Shown: positions 51,125-59,988, numbered from the stretch's first letter. The stretch is 64,000 nt of DNA from Desulfitobacterium metallireducens DSM 15288 (GCF_000231405.2 NZ_CP007032.1:1240001-1304000); one strand, 5' to 3'. Program-made: numbers and translations. The notes: generated by a model from the letters alone, not told the origin.

Positions 51125-51571
51125 ATGAGGCTTCTGAAATTAAGCGAGAAAACGCATGAAAAATTCATTCGCTTTTTTGAAAAAATGTCTAAGTTTCATG
51201 AAGGTCAAGAGTTTGAATTAGCTTACTCCGAAATTCAGCGTGAAACAGGGACAGCGAGTACTACTCTAAAACGGGCTCTTCAAACTCTAGAAGCTGAAGG
51301 ATGGCTTGAAATTAAGCCTGGTCGTAATACCCGCTATGGACGATTTCAAGTTGTTTTAGTCCAAAAGTCAATTGAGAATGTTCAAGATGCTGAACTTCCG
51401 GTTATGTCAGAAGTGACTCCACCAGAATCACTTCCTAATCCTCAGGAGGAGATTCGTGATTTATACTATCAAGTGGAAAATTTAAGGCGGAGAATTCGTA
51501 CACAAGAAATGACAATTGCTTTACTCCAGGAACGTTTAGCAGAGGTTGAGGATAAACTATATAAAAGATAA
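51125..51571 (+). CDS. Winged-helix DNA-binding protein with C-terminal coiled coil
   Basis: The 148-residue protein has an N-terminal wHTH (about 8-75: FELAYSEIQRETGTASTTLKRALQTLEAEGWLEIKPGRNTRYGRFQVV) and a linker rich in Pro. A coiled coil (about 105-148, EIRDLYYQVENLRRRIRTQEMTIALLQERLAEVEDKL) probably forms a dimer. No family or target known. The ATG at 51125 has a poor ribosome binding site (AGGGG directly next to it), so the start is uncertain. The 6S RNA lies just downstream. Confidence 0.65.
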   Translation: MRLLKLSEKTHEKFIRFFEKMSKFHEGQEFELAYSEIQRETGTASTTLKRALQTLEAEGWLEIKPGRNTRYGRFQVVLVQKSIENVQDAELPVMSEVTPPESLPNPQEEIRDLYYQVENLRRRIRTQEMTIALLQERLAEVEDKLYKR

Positions 51572-51613
51572 AATTACCACTCATTTTAACAAGAAATTTT
51601 TAATTAATCGTGC

Positions 51614-51619
51614 TATAAT
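51614..51619 (+). promoter_or_regulatory. -10 element of the 6S RNA gene
   Basis: TATAAT lies 7-10 nt before the proposed 5-prime end of the 6S RNA. Confidence 0.55.
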
Positions 51620-51625
51620 ATCAAC

Positions 51626-51797
51626 AGAACCTGCGTTGTTCGTAAGATTTTCTTGGTTTTGATCCTATTTATGTTTAGGGAACCGGAATGATCCGTTCAG
51701 TACGTCAAGCCCTTTTAGAGGGACGGCGGAAAGGCTGATCCAGGTACCCACCTGCGAGAGCAGGGTCAGAAACCTGGAGTTTTACGGCAAGGCGGGG
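51626..51797 (+). ncRNA. ssrS: 6S RNA
   Basis: The 330-bp gap between the wHTH gene and the phosphatase gene holds an RNA with a long closing stem: CCTGC-G-TTG-T-TCGTA (51630-51644) with TACGG-CAA-G-GCGGG (51783-51796). The single bulged U and the sequences TGTTCG and CGGCA correspond exactly to those of the closing stem of Escherichia coli 6S RNA. Inside are the hairpins GAA-CGGA with TCCG-TTC, CCCT with AGGG, and CCAGGT with ACCTGG around CCTGC and GCAGG. 6S RNA mimics an open promoter and sequesters RNA polymerase. A terminator follows. Confidence 0.78.
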
Positions 51798-51827
51798 ATG
51801 GTAGGGAGTTTATCCCTACCATTTTTA
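51798..51827 (+). terminator. Terminator of 6S RNA
   Basis: ATGGTAGGGA pairs with TCCCTACCAT (5-nt loop), followed by TTTT. Confidence 0.9.
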
Positions 51828-51901
51828 ACATTTAGATAAAAAGTCGCTTTTTGGCCTTGTACTAACTTATAAATTTTTGAGGATGAGAGTGAGAATAGGG
51901 T

Positions 51902-52525
51902 ATGACAAGGGTAATTTTAACTCGACATGGAGAAACCCAATGGAATCTTGAAGGTCGTGTTCAAGGAGCAATGGATTCACCCTTAACAGATAAGGGAATT
52001 TGGCAAGCTCAAGTTTTAGCGAATCGTTTACATGACGAAGGTATATCTGTTATCTATTCTAGTGATTTGCCTAGAGCAATAGCGACGGCTGATGAAATTC
52101 GTAAGATGTTAAATTTACCTGAAGTTGTTATAGAAACGGCGATGCGGGAGTTATCTTTTGGAGATTGGGAAGGGCAAGAATGGACAGACCTGAGACAATC
52201 TTACCCAGAGCTTTTTGAACTTTGGGAACAGAGCCCTGATCAAGTTCGGATTCCTAGGGGAGAAAGTATGCAACAGGTTACTGAGCGAGCCTGGAGCTTT
52301 TTTTCTAACTTACCGACCAAACATCCTGAGCAAACCATATGTATTGTTACTCATGGAATGACCCTCCAACTTCTGGTTAAAAAAGCTCTAGGAATCGGCA
52401 TTGAGGATTGGATAAACGTACCTTGGCAGTATAATACGGCTGTTAATATTTTGGATCTTACACCAGAGGGGAAAGTTATCCCCGTATTAATTGCCGATCA
52501 TAAGCATTTGGAAATTGAAAAATGA
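51902..52525 (+). CDS. Histidine phosphatase family protein (phosphoglycerate mutase-like)
   Basis: The 207-residue protein has the catalytic motif LTRHGETQWNLEGRVQG (about 6-22), the phosphoacceptor His in RHG, and a second His in IVTHGMTLQLLVKKAL (about 148-163). FGDWEGQ (about 88-94) is typical. It could be a broad phosphatase, a cofactor-dependent phosphoglycerate mutase, or a CobC-like phosphatase; the sequence alone does not decide. Terminator downstream. Confidence 0.9.
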   Translation: MTRVILTRHGETQWNLEGRVQGAMDSPLTDKGIWQAQVLANRLHDEGISVIYSSDLPRAIATADEIRKMLNLPEVVIETAMRELSFGDWEGQEWTDLRQSYPELFELWEQSPDQVRIPRGESMQQVTERAWSFFSNLPTKHPEQTICIVTHGMTLQLLVKKALGIGIEDWINVPWQYNTAVNILDLTPEGKVIPVLIADHKHLEIEK

Positions 52526-52552
52526 TTTGGCTTCATATGTAAATCAAAGATT

Positions 52553-52599
52553 AAAGCCGATAAAGAATTATGAATATATTCTTTATCGGCTTTATTTTT
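52553..52599 (+). terminator. Rho-independent terminator
   Basis: AAAGCCGATAAAGAAT pairs perfectly with ATTCTTTATCGGCTTT, followed by TATTTTTG. Confidence 0.88.
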
Positions 52600-52637
52600 G
52601 TATAATGTAAACAGGGACAGTCTTTATCCTATGATGT

Positions 52638-53663
52638 TTAGCTAGTACTGTTACTTTGCCAATCCGCGTCAAACTTCTGGACCAATTTTTCAGTTGCTAA
52701 AGGAGACGGAACAGTGATGGACATTTCATGGTTAATCACAAAAGTATAATGCGTCCATCCAGCGCTTGAGAAGATAAAACTCTTTCCGTCAAAAATGCCC
52801 ACATTGACACCCAGGGGTTGATTGTCCTTCTTCTGATAGAAACGAACTTGAACTCCTGCTGTCTTTAATTTTTCTAAAACACCAGGGGTTGATTTTGCAT
52901 TTTCATCAAGTATAACTCGAACATCAAGTCCTTTAGAAGCAGCGTCGATAAGGGATTGTAGTGTGTCTTGATCCGTGAGTTCTGTTAGTTCAGCCCAAAT
53001 ACTATGCTCACTCGAGGTAATTTGTGCAGAGATCTGTTGCTTGATATTCGCATTTGTAGCAGGAGTAATATTATCATCGTTAAGCGTGGTTGTTTTAGGA
53101 ACATCAAGAGTCAAAGTCGTCGTAAATTCCCAGTCTCGATTATAGACATTGGCTAATTTCCAGGCTGATTTACCATTAAGGATTATGGCCATGTTAGCAG
53201 CATTCCAGCTCTCACTATCCCAATAGTTTGAGTAAATAATGGCTTGGCTAGAATCAACAATGAGGAGTTTTAAACGATTATACTGGCCTTTGCGCGCAGG
53301 GTAGAATTGAGCAGAAACTTGATTGTTTTTAAATTCGGTTAAGGTTGCTTTATTGGAAGAGTGAAATTGATCCATTAAAACACGAACGTCAAGTCCGCTT
53401 TTGGATTTAGCAATCAGTAACTGGGACAGCCTTTGATCAGTAAATAAGCCCTGTTCCACATAAATTGTTTTTTTAGCATTTGTTATTAAATCTACAGTTT
53501 GGTTATAAATTACATCATTTGTCAATAGAACCGAATCCGCTGACAAATTTGAAACAGGCACATCCTTCTTTTTTAATAGCTGATGGTAATCAAAAGAGCA
53601 CCCGGTAAGTATTAGAGGAATACATATAAAAACTAGAAAGATATTCCTGAATTTCCTAAACAT
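52638..53663 (-). CDS. Phospholipase-D-like lipoprotein with degenerate catalytic motifs
   Basis: The 341-residue protein has a lipoprotein signal (lipobox LILTGC, Cys22) and two PLD-like halves. The first has YVEQGLFTDQRLSQLLIAKSKSGLDVRVLMDQFHSSN, and its HKD position reads R130-L-K132-x4-D137, lacking the His. The second half (SIWAELTELTDQDTLQSLIDAASKGLDVRVILDENAKS) has GVNVGIFDG where H-x-K-x4-D is expected. It therefore looks like a catalytically dead PLD-fold protein on the cell surface, perhaps binding nucleic acid or lipid. It diverges from the M28 peptidase gene. Confidence 0.7.
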   Translation of the reverse strand: MFRKFRNIFLVFICIPLILTGCSFDYHQLLKKKDVPVSNLSADSVLLTNDVIYNQTVDLITNAKKTIYVEQGLFTDQRLSQLLIAKSKSGLDVRVLMDQFHSSNKATLTEFKNNQVSAQFYPARKGQYNRLKLLIVDSSQAIIYSNYWDSESWNAANMAIILNGKSAWKLANVYNRDWEFTTTLTLDVPKTTTLNDDNITPATNANIKQQISAQITSSEHSIWAELTELTDQDTLQSLIDAASKGLDVRVILDENAKSTPGVLEKLKTAGVQVRFYQKKDNQPLGVNVGIFDGKSFIFSSAGWTHYTFVINHEMSITVPSPLATEKLVQKFDADWQSNSTS

Positions 53664-53802
53664 ATTTATTTTATCCTTTTCTTTTCTAAGGTATTGTTGA
53701 CAACATTATATCATAGAACTTAAGTATTTAAAAAATTGGTCTATTCGTTGAGCGCCGTTCATAAAAATTGGCAAGTGCAGTAAAGAAAAGGAGAACGAAC
53801 GG

Positions 53803-56094
53803 ATGAGGGGAATGAAGATCATCATCTTATTCTGGATCACGCTTTTTTTTCTGTTGACTGGAAATTCTGCTACTGAGGCTCAACCTCAACCTCAGCCACA
53901 GCAGCAAGAACTAAGATTCTCTGCAGAAAAGGCCTACGAACATGCCCAGTATTTAACTGATAAAATTGGTCCGCGACCGGCTGGAAGTAAGGGAGAAGAA
54001 AAAGCGGCCCAATATATTTATTATATTCTTGAACAAGCGGGATGGAAGGTTAAAGAACAACCATTCAGTAAAGTTGTTGTTCAACACAATCCACTTGAAC
54101 CTGAAAATAATCTGCAAGTGATTAATAGCCGGAATATTATTGCAGAACTCCCAGGACAAAATCCAGAGACTGTGATTTTAGGAGCGCATTATGATTCTGC
54201 TGATACTTCAGCTCCTGGAGCATTGGATAATGCCTCTGGGGTAGGAGTTCTCTTGGAAGTGGCTAAGGTTTTAGCAAGTAGCTCACAGCAAGAATCATAT
54301 CAGTTGATCTTTTTTGGGGCAGAAGAAGCAGGCTTGGTGGGGTCCGAGTATTTTGTTACACAAGCTGACCTTTCAGCTGTTCGTTGGATGGTAAATTTAG
54401 ATATGGTAGGAACCCCTTTGGAAATTGATGTAGCCGGGAAAACTTCTGCTCCTCCTGAGCTAGTTAAACAGGTAGCCAACGTTGTTAAAAATGAAAGCAT
54501 CCCTTTTCATCTGAGCCGAGATTTCTTGGTGATGACTCGGGAAGGAAGTCAAGGGGGCAACAGTGATTTCAGCCCATTTTTAGATCGTGGAATTCCGGCA
54601 GTTGGGTTCGGAATTTCAGGGCGGCCTAATGGCTTTTATCATCGTCCTGAAGATCTAATGGGGGGAGTATCTCTACAGGAAATAGATCAAATTGGACAGC
54701 TCATTCTCGTGATGCTCAAATCTGTTCATCCCTCGTCGATAGGTTCTCAAACGTGGGATACTTCTTATCTAACATTCCAACTGGGTTCCCAGGTCTTCAT
54801 TTTATCCTCCTTGGGGTTACGCATCCTCTTTCTCCTTGTTTTCTTCTTCACAGGCTACCTCTTTATCCGGCTTTTCAGGGGTAAATATCGAACAAATTCG
54901 AGTGCCTGGATTAAGTATTTCATAGGGGCTTTAACGATGACTGCTCTATCGCTAGTTGTAGTGGGTCTCAGCGGTGTTGGTGAGCTCTTATGGCAAAAGC
55001 TAAAAGGAGTGGAAATTCTGTGGTATGCTCATCCAGATCTATTTATACTATCTCGACTGATATTCATTCTGTGTCTTGTTTTTTTGGCAGTCGGGATTAT
55101 TAGAAAGATTCCCTTCGCTCAATCTAGTAATTTTTATTGGTTAGTGGCAACAGGAAGCATGCTTTTGGTCACGACCTTTTTAGCTCTTTATCGGCTCGAT
55201 TTGGCTTTTCCTTTCTTGTTTTGGTTATTATGTTTAGACCTCCTTTACTTATGGCCGAATATAATTTTGGCTTTAGGAGCACCTTATTTTATATATCATA
55301 TCCATTGGGAGCTTCTAAATTCCCAACAATGGGTTAGTTTTTATGAAATAGCTCATCGTTATGTGCTAATTTTTATACTTCTTTATGCAGGATTATTATT
55401 GCCTGTTCTCTTTTCAGTCCTGTTTTGCGTGTTAAGAAAACCCAAATTTATAAAGCCAATTTTAAAAGCAACTCGGCTTCCGATAATAATTTTCCTCGTT
55501 GCCGACTTACTTTTCCTCGGCTTAGTTCCCAGTTATTCACAGACCTACCCTCAGATTCTTCGTATTCAAAAGGAATGGACAGGAAATGAAACGGCTCAGT
55601 ATCATATGAGTTCATCTGATTTTATTCCAAATGACCTTGCTAAAGAACTAGGCCAAGTTCACAGCAAAAATATCTATTTTCCGGCACAAGGGGATAAACC
55701 TCCCATGAACTTAGAAGGGGTAATCCAGGATAAAGGAGGTCGTTCTTTTAGTTTAACGTTGAAGATGAACTACGTTCGCGAACCCTACAGGGTGAAAATT
55801 AAAATTCGAAGTCCTCATTCTTTCCGAATAACTCAGATCGATGATTTTTTGCCGATGAGCAAACTCCCTCGTAAAGTAAAATTAGAGGGTATAGAAAAAT
55901 CGGGTCAGTATGAACTTATCCTTGAGCGAACTCCGCCACATAAGTCTATACTTCAAGCATCAATAGAAGGAGAAGGCAAGATTCAAGTTACGGTTGAAGT
56001 GATTTTCGCTGATTTGAAACCCAGTTTAACGTTAGAAAAACACAATTTGTCAATCGATTATTTAGAAAGCTATCGCTCAGAATTTGAATTTTAA
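53803..56094 (+). CDS. M28 metallopeptidase with C-terminal membrane domain
   Basis: The 763-residue protein has an N-terminal signal-like segment (about 4-20), a Pro/Gln-rich linker and a zinc aminopeptidase domain. The M28 ligands are visible: H129 (GAHYDS), D142 (LDNASG), E174-E175 (FGAEEAGLVGSEYF), D200 (VNLDMVG) and a final His in FYHRPEDLMGG. Residues 320-600 contain about nine hydrophobic segments, and a C-terminal soluble domain follows. It resembles membrane-anchored M28 proteins such as Fxna/ER metallopeptidases and is likely to trim peptides outside the cell. Ribosome binding site AAAGGAG. Confidence 0.88.
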   Translation: MRGMKIIILFWITLFFLLTGNSATEAQPQPQPQQQELRFSAEKAYEHAQYLTDKIGPRPAGSKGEEKAAQYIYYILEQAGWKVKEQPFSKVVVQHNPLEPENNLQVINSRNIIAELPGQNPETVILGAHYDSADTSAPGALDNASGVGVLLEVAKVLASSSQQESYQLIFFGAEEAGLVGSEYFVTQADLSAVRWMVNLDMVGTPLEIDVAGKTSAPPELVKQVANVVKNESIPFHLSRDFLVMTREGSQGGNSDFSPFLDRGIPAVGFGISGRPNGFYHRPEDLMGGVSLQEIDQIGQLILVMLKSVHPSSIGSQTWDTSYLTFQLGSQVFILSSLGLRILFLLVFFFTGYLFIRLFRGKYRTNSSAWIKYFIGALTMTALSLVVVGLSGVGELLWQKLKGVEILWYAHPDLFILSRLIFILCLVFLAVGIIRKIPFAQSSNFYWLVATGSMLLVTTFLALYRLDLAFPFLFWLLCLDLLYLWPNIILALGAPYFIYHIHWELLNSQQWVSFYEIAHRYVLIFILLYAGLLLPVLFSVLFCVLRKPKFIKPILKATRLPIIIFLVADLLFLGLVPSYSQTYPQILRIQKEWTGNETAQYHMSSSDFIPNDLAKELGQVHSKNIYFPAQGDKPPMNLEGVIQDKGGRSFSLTLKMNYVREPYRVKIKIRSPHSFRITQIDDFLPMSKLPRKVKLEGIEKSGQYELILERTPPHKSILQASIEGEGKIQVTVEVIFADLKPSLTLEKHNLSIDYLESYRSEFEF

Positions 56095-56163
56095 CTGGAA
56101 AATTTTCCGTCAGTATAGATTAAGAAAGAGAACAAAAAATAAGATTAGAGGAGGTTGATACAA

Positions 56164-56403
56164 ATGTACAAGAAAATAGCTGTTGAAGAAGGACTTTCCA
56201 ATGTTGTTCAAGCTTTACACGCATCGGGATTTCATACGACTTCTCTGGAAGAGGATGACTTAAAGAATGTCCGCGCTGTTGTTGTCAAGGGTGATGGTAC
56301 GGATATTTTAGCATCCCCAGTAAATCTGCATGTACCGATCGTGAACGCTTCAGGAAGAAGTGCTGAGGAAGTTGTCGAAGTTTTAAGGGATAGGCTGTCC
56401 TAG
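56164..56403 (+). CDS. YkuS/UPF0180 family protein
   Basis: The 79-residue protein fits the UPF0180 family (YkuS of Bacillus subtilis): MYKKIAVEEGLSNVVQALHASGFHTTSLE, then VRAVVVKGDGTDI and VNASGRSAEEVVEVLRDRL. Function is unknown. ATG 56164 has GGAGG 9 nt upstream; the TTG at 56155 is less likely. Terminator follows. Confidence 0.85.
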   Translation: MYKKIAVEEGLSNVVQALHASGFHTTSLEEDDLKNVRAVVVKGDGTDILASPVNLHVPIVNASGRSAEEVVEVLRDRLS

Positions 56404-56414
56404 TTTTTTCAAGT

Positions 56415-56448
56415 TAACGGCGTGTATTTAAACAACACGCCGTTTTTA
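56415..56448 (+). terminator. Rho-independent terminator
   Basis: AACGGCGTGT pairs with ACACGCCGTT (9-nt loop), followed by TTTAATGG. Confidence 0.88.
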
Positions 56449-56572
56449 ATGGTTACATATGTGACGGATTGGATATGATTACCATATATTACGATAGAGA
56501 CTTCTTTATCGTTTGAATTGTTTGGAAATCAGTCTGCTAGTCAATAGCTTTCTTATGAAAGGAGAGATCAGA

Positions 56573-56740
56573 ATGGGTTTTGGGTTCATTCCTTTCGGTC
56601 TTGGCCTCGGTGTAGGTTTTGGCCTAGGAGCTTTAACTTCTCCAGGTAGATATCCTTACCCTTATCCAGGATATTATGGGTATGGATATCCCCCTATGCC
56701 GTATGGAGGGTATTCTTATCGTTATCCTTATGGTTATTAG
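56573..56740 (+). CDS. Gly/Tyr/Pro-rich small protein (spore coat-like)
   Basis: The 55-residue protein has a hydrophobic Gly-rich front (GFGFIPFGLGLGVGFGLGAL) and a tail of Pro-Tyr and Gly-Tyr repeats (YPYPYPGYYGYGYP, then YPYGY at the end). This recalls small coat or exosporium proteins of spores. ATG 56573 has AAAGGAGAG upstream; upstream codons in the frame are not part of it. Function is inferred only. Confidence 0.7.
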   Translation: MGFGFIPFGLGLGVGFGLGALTSPGRYPYPYPGYYGYGYPPMPYGGYSYRYPYGY

Positions 56741-56773
56741 TAAAAAAGAGAAGAATAGCATAAAACAGTTAAG

Positions 56774-56800
56774 AAAAGGGAAGCAGAGGCTTCCCTTTCC
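56774..56800 (+). terminator. Terminator-like hairpin
   Basis: AAAGGGAAGC pairs with GCTTCCCTTT (4-nt loop); only a weak T-rich tail follows. Confidence 0.55.
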
Positions 56801-56858
56801 TTAAGGTTCAGAGTATATTTGATAAGGAAACTTATATCATCGAAAGCGAGGATCAGAC

Positions 56859-58136
56859 TTGAGCGAGGTAAAGGTGTACTTAACCCAGAATAGACGTAAA
56901 CGATTAGAACAAGGGCATCCTTGGATCTATAAAAGTGAGATAGCTAAAATAGAGGGCGAGCCAAGCGATGAACAGGATTGTGTGGATGTTTTAAACCATG
57001 CAGGGTATTTTTTAGCGCAGGGCTTATATAACCCAAATTCACAAATCGCTGTTCGTATTCTATCGTATCATCCTGAAGAGATTAATCCTGCCTGGTTTTA
57101 TGAAAGAGTAAATAAGGCTTGGCAAAGGAGAAAATGGTTATTGCCTGATGTAACCTCCTGCCGTGTTATTTATGGCGAAGCTGATTTTTTACCAGGTGTT
57201 ATTGTCGATAAATATGAAGATGTTTTAGTGGTGCAAATCGTATTCCGTGGAATGGATCTGCGGAGAGAGTGGTTGTTTCAAGCGCTGAGAGACGTATTTC
57301 AGCCCCTGGGAATATATGAACGGAGCGATGTCGCGGTTCGTGAACTCGAGGGTTTAGAACAACGCACAGGCTTTGTCGGTGAACCGTTCGATACGGTCGT
57401 TACAGTAGAAGAGAATGGAATTAAACTTACGGTAGATGTTGCTGAAGGTCAAAAGACTGGGTACTTCTTCGATCAGCGTGAAAATCGTGCTTCGTTGCAA
57501 CCCTTAATGAAGGGATGGGGAGAGCGGAGAGGAGTTCAGATTAAGGAGTTCGTCCCTTATGATAAAAAAGGGAAGGAAATTAAAAATCCTTTCTGGGATG
57601 GAGCAGAAGTTCTCGATTGTTTTTCGCATACAGGCTCCTTTATGCTTCATGCATGTCACTATGGGGCTAAAAAAGTAACCTGTGTTGATATCTCCGAACG
57701 GGCGATAGAGATGGCTCACCATAATGCCTTGCAAAATGGTTTCTTGCACCGGACAGATTTTGTCGAGGCCAATGTTTTCGATTATTTAAGAGAGCAGGTA
57801 AAGGAAGAAAAATCATGGGATATCGTAATTCTTGATCCTCCTGCATTCGCTAAGAGCCGCAAGACCTTACCCGGGGCTATACGCGGTTATAAAGAAATTA
57901 ACCTTCAAGGTTTAAAACTTGTGAGACCCGGAGGAATTTTGGTGACCGCCTCTTGTTCTTATCATCTGAGCGAAGAGGATTTCATGAATATGATTTCTAA
58001 GGCAGCGGTCGATGCTAAAAAAGTCCTCCGCCTTATTGAATTCCGCAGAGCAGGAAAGGATCATCCGATCTTGTTAGGAAGTCCAGAGACAAATTATTTG
58101 AAATTCGCAATTTTTGAAGTTTTTGATCGTTCGTAA
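56859..58136 (+). CDS. rlmI: Class I rRNA methyltransferase (RlmI/PUA-type)
   Basis: The 425-residue SAM-dependent methyltransferase has an N-terminal PUA domain (RKRLEQGHPWIYKSEIAK), a central EEHEY-like region, YFFDQRENR (about 206-214) and SAM motif I VLDCFSHTGSFMLHA (about 249-263). The catalytic motif is VILDPPAFAKSRKTLPG (about 322-338). It modifies 5-methylcytosine in 23S rRNA in the RlmI family; the exact site here is unproven. TTG start after GCGAGGATC. Confidence 0.88.
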   Translation: MSEVKVYLTQNRRKRLEQGHPWIYKSEIAKIEGEPSDEQDCVDVLNHAGYFLAQGLYNPNSQIAVRILSYHPEEINPAWFYERVNKAWQRRKWLLPDVTSCRVIYGEADFLPGVIVDKYEDVLVVQIVFRGMDLRREWLFQALRDVFQPLGIYERSDVAVRELEGLEQRTGFVGEPFDTVVTVEENGIKLTVDVAEGQKTGYFFDQRENRASLQPLMKGWGERRGVQIKEFVPYDKKGKEIKNPFWDGAEVLDCFSHTGSFMLHACHYGAKKVTCVDISERAIEMAHHNALQNGFLHRTDFVEANVFDYLREQVKEEKSWDIVILDPPAFAKSRKTLPGAIRGYKEINLQGLKLVRPGGILVTASCSYHLSEEDFMNMISKAAVDAKKVLRLIEFRRAGKDHPILLGSPETNYLKFAIFEVFDRS

Positions 58137-58158
58137 TTATCAGAATGAAGCAAATATC

Positions 58159-58187
58159 TTTGCAAAAAAGAATGTGAGGAATATAAT
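58159..58187 (+). promoter_or_regulatory. Promoter of the Fur-family gene
   Basis: TTTGCA (58159-58164) and TATAAT (58182-58187) are separated by 17 nt. The region is AT-rich, but I see no clear Fur box. Confidence 0.6.
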
Positions 58188-58219
58188 AAAGATAACTTGA
58201 GATTTGAGGAGGTAGGAAT

Positions 58220-58666
58220 ATGGCAGATGAACAATATGAGATTATTTGTGATCGGCTACGGGATAATTCCTATAAATTAACTCCTCAGCGTCAAACCATT
58301 TTAAGGACTTTCTTAGACAATGCGGATCGACATTTGAGTGCGGAAGATGTATATTCACTCGTTAAGCACGAATATCCCGATATGGGATTGGCAACCGTGT
58401 ATCGTACGTTAGACTTATTGGCTGAGCTGGGGATCTTGCAAAAGAATGATTTCGGTGATGGTCGTAGTCGCTATGAATTTGCGCGTAAGGATTTACATCA
58501 TCATCACCATTTGATTTGTTTAAATTGCGGGGAAGTTTCAGAGTTTGATGACGATCTCTTGGAATCGTTAGAAGCTGTAATATTAAAACGAAATCATTTT
58601 AAAGTTGTCGATCATAATCTCAAATTTCTTGGATATTGCCGGAAATGTCAAAGCACGTTGGAATAG
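58220..58666 (+). CDS. fur: Fur-family metalloregulator
   Basis: The 148-residue regulator has the winged helix (LTPQRQTILRTFLDNADRHLSAEDVY, about 18-43, and GLATVYRTLDLLAELGIL), and the metal-binding tail has HHHHHLICLNCGEVSEFDDDL and GYCRKCQSTLE. The CxxC pairs hold structural zinc, and the His-rich hinge carries regulatory metal. It is most like Fur, but PerR or Zur cannot be excluded by eye. Terminator overlaps the stop region. Confidence 0.9.
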   Translation: MADEQYEIICDRLRDNSYKLTPQRQTILRTFLDNADRHLSAEDVYSLVKHEYPDMGLATVYRTLDLLAELGILQKNDFGDGRSRYEFARKDLHHHHHLICLNCGEVSEFDDDLLESLEAVILKRNHFKVVDHNLKFLGYCRKCQSTLE

Positions 58667-58679
58667 ACGTGCTTTTTTG
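58650..58679 (+). terminator. Terminator overlapping the end of the Fur-family gene
   Basis: AAGCACGT (58651-58658) pairs with ACGTGCTT (58667-58674), followed by a T-run. Its 5-prime arm is coding. Confidence 0.82.
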
Positions 58680-58765
58680 CTGGAATTAAGCGCAATTTAA
58701 ATAAAGGGAATATATACCAAAAGGCGAATCTCTTTTACTATAATATGGTAAAGGAGCGACGCCCT

Positions 58766-59923
58766 ATGTTTCCTCTAACAACCCCTCGGAAAGTTTCTTG
58801 GCAAAGAAAATCTTCCTGGATCACTCGATTCGAAAATTGGAGTCTGAATTTTTCTGGGAACTTGGAAAAGGCAATCAGAAATTGGCTACAGCTCCTTGAG
58901 AATGAATCCAGTCGACCTCAACTTCAAATTGTCGAAAATCTTATTGATCATGCTGTCTTTCAAGAAGCTAGGGATTATCTCGAAAAATTCATCGGTCAAG
59001 ATGATAGTCAAGATGCTGAGCTTTATTATTTGCAAGCTCGTTGCTTTGTTGCTCAAGGTCTGTTAAATGAAGCGGCAGACGGGATTAAGAAGGCTTTAGA
59101 TAGGGAGCCGTACAATGCTGCTTTTTTAGAACTTCAAGCCGATATCGTATTAGAGCAAGGAGATTGGGAAGCGGCTATTGAAGTTTTGAATAAGGCGATT
59201 CGGACTAATCCTCAAAATACGGATATGCTTTTCCGGCTGGGTACTATCTATACATTCCATGGAGATCACCTTGAAGCTTTACGTTGTTATCAAGGATGCT
59301 GTGAAATAAAACCTCGACGAGCAGAATATTGGGAAATGAAAGCGGAGAGTCATCTGCAATTAAAGCAGATGGCGCAAGCAGCAGTCAGTTTTGATCGAGC
59401 ACTTCGTTATGGTGTTAATCCGGATATTGTTGCTCGTTTAGCCTATTGCTATGTACAACTAAATGAGTTAAAGAAAGGCATTCATTATTTCAAAATGGTG
59501 TTGAAGTATGAACCCGATCATTATGATACGCTTTGTAATTTAGCGGCTGTTTATCAAAATATGGGTCAGTCTCTAGACGCTTTACATTTTCAAGAAAAAG
59601 CGTATTCTCTCTGTAAAAGTGATCCTATTTTGCTGAACAATATGGCCTACACATTGGTTCAACTAGGTAGGTCGCGTAAGGCAACGGAATATTATCATGA
59701 GGCATTAAAACTCACTCAGGAAAATCCGTTAATTCTTTATAATTTGGCAGTGTGTCATGCTCAAAAAGGGAATTGGGAAGCGGGTATAGGTACTTTGGAG
59801 CTTTTACTTCAAATTGAGCCAGAACATACTGAAGGATGGGCCTTACTTGGCAATATTTATGAACAGCGTTCAGAATATGAGCAGGCTATTGACTGTTTCA
59901 ACCGAGCTTTGAAATTAGCTTAA
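58766..59923 (+). CDS. TPR-repeat protein
   Basis: The 385-residue soluble protein has about nine tetratricopeptide repeats from residue 80 onward (AELYYLQARCFVAQGLLNEAADGIKKALDREP, GDWEAAIEVLNKAIRTNP, and EYEQAIDCFNRALKLA at the end). It is a scaffold of unknown partner. ATG 58766 has AAAGGAG 9 nt upstream. The frame's earlier ATG at 58745 lies within the -10 (TATAAT 58739-58744) and start-site region, so it is unlikely. Confidence 0.82.
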   Translation: MFPLTTPRKVSWQRKSSWITRFENWSLNFSGNLEKAIRNWLQLLENESSRPQLQIVENLIDHAVFQEARDYLEKFIGQDDSQDAELYYLQARCFVAQGLLNEAADGIKKALDREPYNAAFLELQADIVLEQGDWEAAIEVLNKAIRTNPQNTDMLFRLGTIYTFHGDHLEALRCYQGCCEIKPRRAEYWEMKAESHLQLKQMAQAAVSFDRALRYGVNPDIVARLAYCYVQLNELKKGIHYFKMVLKYEPDHYDTLCNLAAVYQNMGQSLDALHFQEKAYSLCKSDPILLNNMAYTLVQLGRSRKATEYYHEALKLTQENPLILYNLAVCHAQKGNWEAGIGTLELLLQIEPEHTEGWALLGNIYEQRSEYEQAIDCFNRALKLA

Positions 59924-59937
59924 ATCAGCTTACTTTT

Positions 59938-59988
59938 GGAGTGCTTTTCTTCTTTAATTTTGGTAGTGAAGGAAAGCACTTTGTTTTT
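59938..59988 (+). terminator. Rho-independent terminator
   Basis: AGTGCTTT(T)CTTC pairs with GAAGGAAAGCACT (one wobble), followed by TTGTTTTTG. Confidence 0.8.

Noticed and set aside
51660-51797. Cobalamin riboswitch, T-box or RNase P RNA in the gap before the phosphatase gene
   Set aside because: No cobalamin-box core, no T-box sequence and no RNase P conserved blocks; the closing stem matches 6S RNA better.
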